Shown here in pieces: positions 57,346-64,000 of a stretch of DNA of 64,000 bases. The DNA comes from Thunnus maccoyii. Taxonomy: Eukaryota; Chordata; Actinopteri; Scombriformes; Scombridae. The notes beneath the pieces are model-generated. The model did not search any database and was not told the DNA's origin. It was given only the letters and a program-made list of their open reading frames with translations. The stretch covers positions 2,480,001 to 2,544,000 of the forward strand of contig NC_056550.1 of assembly GCF_910596095.1 (NCBI RefSeq), read 5' to 3'. Position numbers and translations under genes: made by a program. Each line of letters starts with the position of its first letter. Position 1 is the first letter of the stretch.

Positions 57346-58609
57346 CTGGGGAGAATTAAGAAAAAAAGGATGGAGAGAGTATATAATAGTTACATTTCAT
57401 TGAATTTTTATTTTTTAGGAAACCAAACCAAACCCTGGCCCCCATACACACCTCATTTTCAATACTTTCATTGTCTTCAATGTACTTGCTAAAGTCAACA
57501 GCTGGAGTCCACATGTCATTCTGATTGTACAGACTGCCGCAGCTCCGCTCCAAGTCCTTCTGCTTAGTGATGGCAACCTTATACCTGGGGATTGAGATTA
57601 AGTGAGATTACATGCAGAGGAAAGGACTAAACAATGATGATGAGATGCTGTTTAGAAACTAAAGCCATAGTAAAGAGTGGAATGCATGAAGTTGGATGCA
57701 TTAATGGGTTGTTGATGAAACTCTGGTCTGTCATCCCCTCACAGGCAGCATGGGCTCTCACCTGGCCCAAGACATAGCCCTCTCCTCAGCCTGGCTCTCT
57801 GGAAGGTGGTCCCCGGTGAAGCTGTACACCTGCAGCTTGTAGGAGCGCTGGTTGCCCCAGCGGTTGGTCTGGTTGCTGGCAATGTGGAGGTAGCGAGGAG
57901 TCTTGGCACCGTAACGCAGAGCTGCCTCCTGTGTGAAGCCAAGTAAAGTATAAGACACATGAGAATGATCATATAGGTGGAAGTGACAAATTAAACTGTG
58001 GAAGGCTGACTACTCTAACCCCCCCGATTAGCTGAATGTATGTTATGGGAAGAAGTCATGTCAACTTATCACTTATGACAAACAAAACACACCTTTTTTT
58101 CCTCTTCATCACACAAAAAGGTTTCCTATTGGTTTATTTTTGGAAAAGTCTAGCTTTGGTATAGGCAAGTTGAATAATTATATTCTCTAAATATTAGAGA
58201 TGTACCTTTGTTTTTTGTTTGTTTGTGCAATAGTATTAAAAAAAATGCATCTAACTTAACTGAATGGACAAATCACATTGTTTCCCTTACTGACTTAAGT
58301 AAAACTGGAGCTGATTAACAGTACATCTGCTTCCAGCTATTCAGCAATAAATGCAACATGGCACCTGTTCTGTTTGAAGTTGTTTCTCCACTATCCTAGG
58401 GATCATGGCGTAGCGTTCTGGCTTCCAGGGCAGTGAGACATTCACAAACTCCATGTCTTTGGTCTGGAATACATTCTTCACTCCTGGAGAAGGAACACGT
58501 TTTCACTTTACTTTCTGCAATCCTGGGTAGTTTATATATAAATATATTATATCTGTATCTATATCTATATCTATCTATATATACACATATATATGTATAA
58601 GTATATGTA

Positions 58610-58651
<42 letters not shown>

Positions 58652-60303
58652 CACACACACATACATACATATATAAATGTGTCTCCACAATTTAGTTTAC
58701 AAGCTGAGTGTACATTCCTGCTACACTCACCTAAAACATCAACATCCACTTTAAAGTTGATAAAATGGGTGTGGATATTTCCTGTGACATTTTCTGCCAC
58801 TTGGTGACCGTATGGAAAACTGCCCTTCAGCATGAAAGAAGAGGCGATGTAGCCAGTGGCATGCACTTTGGCCTCCACTGAGCCGCTCTGATAAAAGATG
58901 AAATCCCACACATAGTCATAATTTCCTATAGCTGTGATTGTCCTGACCACTAAGGCACTGTTTACTAGTCCTCCATAACTGTTGTAGACCGCTTCTGAGA
59001 AATGCCTCCTTAGAGGTCGGCCGGTGTCATGCTCAAAGATGCAAATTGAGTTTTTGAGTTGCCGCGGAGCACCAGTGTCCATAAAGTGGAAAGTGTCTAC
59101 GTAGGTAGCTGAATAAGGACAGTCAACCCCCCGGACCAACTCATAGGCACACCGACCAATTCCCATACTGCCATCAAGAAACTTGGTGAGCATAAGATTT
59201 GGGGTGGCAGACCCGTAGACCGACATGGCCTCTTGAACGCTTAGCTCATAGATGATTCTCTCCCCTTTAAAGCGAATGTCAAAAGCTCTCATGCCTGTAA
59301 GTACACTCAGTCCGAAAGAAAAGCTCCAGTCAAGGTAGACAACGTGGTTGTTTCTGACACTGAATCGCTTGCCTTGTACATAAAACTGCTGAGGTCCAAT
59401 ACCCGTGGGTTTCTGCTTAGGTTTGAGTGATGCGTAGTTTGGCCCAGGTTTGTAGATGACTTTTCTCACAATTCCTGCCTCATATTTCTCCTTCAGTTCT
59501 TTTATGCTGTCAAAGTACTGACCGTTATAAAGCACTTTAATCACACGCCAAGAAAAAACATTGATGCTTCGGTGGTTGATTAAGATTTCAAAGCCCACCG
59601 GGTGGATGAAGAAACCCTCCTCATTTCGACAAAGAGAAATCCACGACTGTCTGTCCCCTGACTTGACACCCCTGGGCATGCTGTCATAGTAAACTGGGTT
59701 TGCTAAATCATCTATACCAAAACTTTCTTTTAGAAGTGCGCTGACTGGTGTAAGCACTTCCCGCAGAAACCCTGTTACAAGAATTAGCTCCCCAAGGTAC
59801 ATCGGACGTGCAGTCAAAGGGATCTCCATTTTATACCTCTCAAAGGTAACATCACGGTGGTAGGTTGGGTTGGGGAGAGGACCCACTACATATTCCTTTA
59901 TGTTGTTCGTAGTGGCATGAAAAACCACAGCAGTCGCCTCTCTTGCTGGTTTTGGCCCGTTGTTATCCAGATGGTGCAAAACAATCTGTTTCTTTGGCAG
60001 AGAGAGGTCAATCAAATACAGGTAGTCAAGAAAAGGAGGTACGATCGGGTTAAACGAGATATTCATCCCTGGGATCTTGGACATGTAGTCGCACACCTGA
60101 AGATACTCCTCAACCGAGAGGTCAGCAAAGACGTCACTGCGATCATTATGCACTGCAGGTTGGACCGGGTTTACCTGTTGAGCAGGGCACTTTGGAGTAC
60201 GTTGGGTGTTGAGCCATATCAGGACACAGTTACCTATCAATGAGGCAACAACTGTAAGAACCAGTAGGCATTTCAGGACAATGCAAATTCCTTTAGAGAC
60301 CAT
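57064..60303 (-). CDS. aoc2: Membrane copper amine oxidase, AOC2/AOC3 family (copy 2), five coding exons
   Basis: Exons 60303-58731, 58483-58365, 57928-57762, 57584-57452 and 57345-57064 (stop TAG) join in frame to 757 residues. Same enzyme class as copy 1: TPQ precursor Tyr462 in GNYDY, base Asp377 (FLDGSMGIG), copper ligands His511 and His513 (IHTHF) and His676 (FLHIPHAED). All catalytic residues are kept, so it is probably functional. Gly sits two before the TPQ, as in AOC2. A single membrane helix (about residues 8-31) predicts a type II anchor. The ATG at 60303 has G at -3; there is no earlier in-frame ATG before a non-coding stretch. It is compact (3.2 kb against 9.1 kb for copy 1), faces copy 1 tail to tail, and its exon 1 is less GC-rich. 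The symbol is tentative: an aoc2/aoc3 paralogue. Confidence 0.93.
57452..57584 (-). CDS. aoc2: aoc copy 2, coding exon 4
   Basis: 133 nt, acceptor aatccccag, donor aatgag|gtgtgt. It encodes [14 protein letters not shown] through [14 protein letters not shown]. Confidence 0.95.
57762..57928 (-). CDS. aoc2: aoc copy 2, coding exon 3
   Basis: 167 nt, acceptor ttcacacag, donor gccag|gtgaga. It encodes [20 protein letters not shown] through EERAMSWAR, very close to copy 1. Confidence 0.95.
58365..58483 (-). CDS. aoc2: aoc copy 2, coding exon 2
   Basis: 119 nt, acceptor ccttctccag, donor gaacag|gtgcca. It encodes [20 protein letters not shown] and VEKQLQTEQ. It differs from copy 1 mainly in the segment after LPW ([11 protein letters not shown] versus [11 protein letters not shown]). 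Confidence 0.93.
58545..58675. repeat. Compound TATC/AT/GT microsatellite in intron 1 of aoc copy 2
   Basis: tatctatatctatatctatc, then tatatgtata, a GT run (58612-58632), an AT run and an AC run. It lies 55 bases inside the intron from the exon 1 donor. Confidence 0.95.
58731..60303 (-). CDS. aoc2: aoc copy 2, coding exon 1
   Basis: 1573 nt: residues 1-524 plus one base of Gly525, donor gttttag|gtgagt. It is 15 nt longer than in copy 1 because of small indels near the N-terminus and after residue 200. It carries Asp377, Tyr462, His511 and His513. The frame stays open past the donor into a microsatellite, but that extension is not coding. Confidence 0.96.
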
Positions 60304-60695
60304 CTCTCCGCAGATGTGCAACAGGTATAGTTGAGGAGAAGATATAGTTCCAGTTTAAGAAGGCAGTGAAAAGGGGCGAGGCCCCTGATTTCAAAGACTG
60401 CTTTTACAACCTGACAGGTGTTTCTTGTGATAAGTGCAATAATGATGGAGTTGTGGTGATTACTGATTAGATAAATTGCTGCACTTTGGAGTGTGTTGGG
60501 TATACCAGGAGACAGTTACCTATTAATAAGGCAACAACTGTAAGAAGATGGCAACACGTATAGTTGAGAAGATATGGTGGCAGTTTAATAAGGCAGTGTG
60601 AAGAGGTGAGGCCACTGATTTCAAACATTGCTTTTACAACCTGATAGGTGTTTCTGGTGATAAGAGCAATAATGATGGAGTTGAAACATATGAGA
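60187..60695 (-). repeat. Partial tandem duplication of the aoc copy 2 5' end
   Basis: The segment 60187-60455 (start of exon 1 plus 5' flank) is repeated at 60481-60695. Shared blocks are gcactttggagt.cgttggg, ggcaacaactgtaagaa, aggcagtg, gatttcaaa, gcttttacaacctga.aggtgtttct and gcaataatgatggagttg. The outer copy has lost about 64 bases, which include the ATG region, so it encodes only a broken membrane-anchor relic (LLTVVALLIGNCLLV). The 5' flank of the gene, possibly its promoter, is thus present twice. Confidence 0.88.
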
Positions 60696-60879
60696 CAATT
60701 CATAAAAAGGTAGCAAGAACCCTGGCATTCAGGCAAATGAATGTGTGTAAGAAGTTGTTTCCAATTAATTTTCTGAATGTTTAAACAATAAGCTACAAGA
60801 GGCCATACTTTACGGCTTTTAGAAAGGCACTGACATCAAACTAGATTTACAAGTGGAAAGGGAAATGTTAGTCTCATCG

Positions 60880-61490
60880 GTTCACCACTTTGTTCAAGAC
60901 TGAAATATCTCAACAAGTATTAAACAAATTGCCATGAAATTTGTACAGATATCATGGTCAACAGAGGATGAATCATGATGAGTTTAGTGGTTCCTTGACT
61001 TTTCATCAAACATCACCAGCAGGTTGACATTTGTGGTTTTAATAGAAATGTCTAGACAAGTATAAGATGGATTGCCATGAACTCTGTTAAAGATATTCAA
61101 GGTCTTCAGAGGATGATTCCTAAAAACTGTGGTGATGACTGGTCCTGACTTGCCACCATCACCGCCATCGCAACAAAGATGAAAATTTGGTCATCATTCA
61201 TAGTTTGCAGACAATGTATCCAAATTACTTAAGTGATCCTCTAACTTTTCCTCAACTCCACCATGAGGTTCATTTTTGTGTAAAATATCACAGGATTGCA
61301 AAAGACTGCAATGAAATTTAGTGCAGACATTCATGCTCCACTCAGGATGAACTGTAATATATTTGGTGATCACCGGATTTTCATCCAGACCCACCATCCG
61401 CTCAAAATTTCAGTTTGTCCAAAAACTTGGGTTTACGACCAAATACCTTCAAAGCTATTGACATTCCCATCAGCCTCAGCTGTACTTTAT
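60880..61490 (+). repeat. Abundant fish repeat (gccatgaaatttgtacagat family)
   Basis: gactgaaatatctcaacaagtattaaacaaattgccatgaaatttg...atgaatcatgatgagtttagtggttcc...ccagcaggttgacatttgtggtttt and further internally repeated units with the same phrases (tgccatgaactctg, gcaatgaaatttagtgcagac). It ends with gacattcccatcagcctcagctgtac, also found at 26318-26345. Confidence 0.75.
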
Positions 61491-61499
61491 GTTTAGTGT

Positions 61500-64000
61500 T
61501 GATTACAAAAATGATCATGCTTACACACTTAACAAAGACAGCGGCCATAATACATATTTACTGCTTGACACCAGCACGTTAACATTGTCATGAGCAACAT
61601 TTACCTCAAGTCTGTGACTCTGTTACACAATGAGGTGGGTAAAGATGAATTAAACAGATGTAGGTTATTTAGGTGTGATAAGTTATATAAGAACTTTAAT
61701 AATGATCTAATTTATGATCCTTATCCTAAAAAACTGATTGCATGTCATAAAAAAAGCTCAAAAGGGCAATAGACTTTTACCTGCCCACAGCACAATGCAA
61801 CAATACACTATACAACAGTGAAGATTTCCAGATGTCGTCACAATACCTGCTGGATTGGTACATATTATGTAACCAAAGCATTATTAAAATGCAAAAGGTA
61901 ATCAAATTGGAATGGAGCCCCAGTGGCCTGAGTGTTTTCACCTGATCTTCAGACCTGTCTTAACATAAATTCTACAAAAATGCCACTAGCACAGCAAGCG
62001 TTACCACAGTGTTAATACATTGGAGGCCTGCCCAGGTAAAGTAAATGAACTTCCTGCCAAGTACATGTTGGCTTTAAATTTTTTCAGATCTTGTGACGTG
62101 TGGAAGTTGGCTGGTTTTGCTGATAGGGTTTGTGATAATCAAGATGAATTGCTGTAATGAGAAAAGTATGTTAGGAAACCACACTGACCACAGTTCATCA
62201 AAGTCTAAACTGTGTGATCTGGGTAGAGATATGTTGGGTGAATATAAGCTAGAATAATTCATTGGGCAATACTTCAGGGTTTAAAAAAAGAAAAAAAACA
62301 GAGGAGACCCAGATGAAAATAAAGTTTATCTGAAGTGTCCATAATAAAAAATGAGAAAAATAACAACAGAAATCTGAAAAGCTCTATTGGGACATTTTGC
62401 ACAAACTTAAAGACGGTCCCTAACTCCAGTTTGTCATTCTCCTGTTTACTAACACTAAAACTAACTTAAAACTAACGCTTGTACCAGTCAAATTTTATCC
62501 TGCACTGCACAATAAATCTGGTAGAAACGATTGATCATGTCCAAGTTATTCAGGATTAACTTAGTGGTTAAAATGGTCCACAACTCATATATTTATTTAA
62601 TATTTTTTTAGCAGATATGTGTGCACATGTTGGCGAATTTTCACCATGAAGTCACACTGCATTATATACTAGCAGTTCATGTTTGCAGTGTAGCCATGGA
62701 TGTACTTAATTTGATACTGAAGAAAAAGTCTCAATTTGATTATTATGAGGCAAGGCTTTAAGTCACCCTCCACTCAAAAATATTTTTTTCTTCTTGTTAC
62801 TTCAGTTGGATATTTGAGCTTCACTGTGCAAAATGGTGTATGTGCTTAGTTTTTCTGTGCTCACTGAAAATCTAAGTTAAAGAGCCTACGAGCATGATTT
62901 GTGTCATCACAACTAGTGTGGAAGCTGATTCTGGTCCAGTATGCAGCTTACATAAGTGTGATGTGGAAACTTGAAGCACACACACTGAGAATGGACTTTT
63001 CAGTGAAGTAGGAGACATCTTGTGTCCAAAAGTTAAACTTCTGAAATGAAAAATATTTGCATATTCATATGTTCTGAATCTTTAATGAGGGAGACAGAGG
63101 AGATGTCATTTTACAAATTCCTAACTAGGTTATTGAACTTTTTTGTGGAAACACCACATTAGAAACAAATTATTATTCTAAGCAGAGTATTTTTGTATGT
63201 CTTAAAGCATTTCTGGAGGGGATCTTTAAGTTATGAGGAGCGCCTTTTTCTGTGATTTCTAATCAGACTTATAGATTAGACTTACAGATTTGTTTATCCA
63301 CAATGGACATCAGATACTAAATCACTGGAAAGAATAATTTCCAGTAAGCACGGTCAGTTATGATGTCTGTGTGTTCAGATTTGACTGAGGAGCTGCAAGT
63401 TTGAGAAAAAATGTATCAATTGAGTAACAGTCAACTTAATGTGGGAACAAAAAAAAAAGAATATTACTAAACAAATCTATTAGCGACTGAAAATTTGTCG
63501 TTGGGTTCGTCTACAGAGACATCAGTAACAAGTCAAAAAAACAGCTCTTCAGAAATAAAACATGGCCTGTGGGAAACTATCATACACACGCATGCATTAA
63601 GACACTCACTTTTTATTTAAAATACTGTTCAAACAAATGAAAAAATGGGAAAAAAATATTTTTTATGTAAATGAAATAGGCTGTGCCTTACAGCACAGTC
63701 TGTTTGCAGCCTTGTAAAGTTAGCTTGTCACTCAAAAGAGGCAATGGAGGCATCACAGTCAGTTTTCACCTAGCAAATTTTACCTGTATACTGAGGCACA
63801 AAGTGTAGAAGCTTTCCAATTTATTCGAATTAATTACATGTTGGTTCAAATTTGTTCCAACCTGATTTTGTTTGAAGTGACATGCATGCACAGAGGTCTG
63901 TTTGTTTAGCACTTCATTAACTTTCAAAAATTAAAAATAAAACAGCCACATGAAACCTATGGAAACATAAGTGTCTATATTTTAAAAAAAAAAAAAAAAA
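61500..64000. other. Non-coding DNA, nothing recognised
   Basis: AT-rich, no gene, bounded repeat or RNA fold identified. It ends in a run of A at the window edge (63984-64000). Confidence 0.4.

Noticed and set aside
58396..58730. Extension of aoc copy 2 exon 1 beyond the donor
   Set aside because: The frame runs through a microsatellite and is not similar to AOC proteins; exon 2 joins perfectly at the GT at 58729-58730.

Overview
The window is a piece of vertebrate nuclear DNA, almost certainly from a spiny-rayed (percomorph-like) teleost. Genes are split by GT-AG introns, most of the sequence is non-coding, and the repeats (Tc1-like elements, L2-like LINEs, a Gmr1-like LTR element, common fish MITE/SINE families, CA/CT/TTTC microsatellites) are typical of teleosts. 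Most small open reading frames here are chance or repeat-derived and were left out.

Three host genes can be reconstructed exon by exon. (1) A glucose-6-phosphatase catalytic subunit gene (g6pc1-like), minus strand, 509-2971, five coding exons, 357 codons. (2) A copper/topaquinone amine oxidase of the AOC2/AOC3 family, plus strand, 31265-40392, five coding exons, 755 codons. (3) A second AOC2/AOC3-family gene, minus strand, 57064-60303, five coding exons, 757 codons. The two amine oxidase genes face each other and have internal exons of identical length (119, 167, 133 nt), so they are duplicates of one ancestor. G6PC1 next to AOC2/AOC3 is also the arrangement on human chromosome 17q21, so this is conserved vertebrate synteny. 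Nothing indicates that the enzymes share a pathway: G6PC1 releases glucose in the ER, and AOC enzymes oxidise primary amines at the cell surface.

Layout: 1-425 Tc1-like remnant; 0.5-3 kb g6pc1; 3.3-5.15 kb decayed L2-like LINE with an insert; 8.75-11.3 kb a repeat carrying a 10-bp minisatellite, followed by a heavily broken endogenous-retrovirus remnant; 11-31 kb intergenic DNA with Tc1-like copies (one nested in an older repeat with intact TA duplication), a 115-bp tandem repeat, MITEs and a large AT/GT microsatellite; 31.2-40.4 kb first AOC gene, its introns swollen by repeats including a long inverted-repeat element; 41.9-45.4 kb repeats; 45.75-52.4 kb an L2-like LINE split by a nearly complete 5.6-kb LTR retrotransposon (46585-52182); 53-57 kb repeats; 57.06-60.3 kb second AOC gene, with a truncated tandem copy of its own 5' end just upstream; 60.9-64 kb repeats and unrecognised sequence.

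The most unusual item is the LTR retrotransposon. Its integrase lies upstream of reverse transcriptase/RNase H, the order seen in Gmr1-like Ty3/gypsy elements. This copy has lost most of the reverse transcriptase and has a frameshift in gag, yet its LTRs are about 99% identical outside indels. I found no convincing new biological system. The best leads are the inverted AOC pair, the partial 5' duplication, the Gmr1-like element and one unassigned possible exon at 15.25-15.39 kb.
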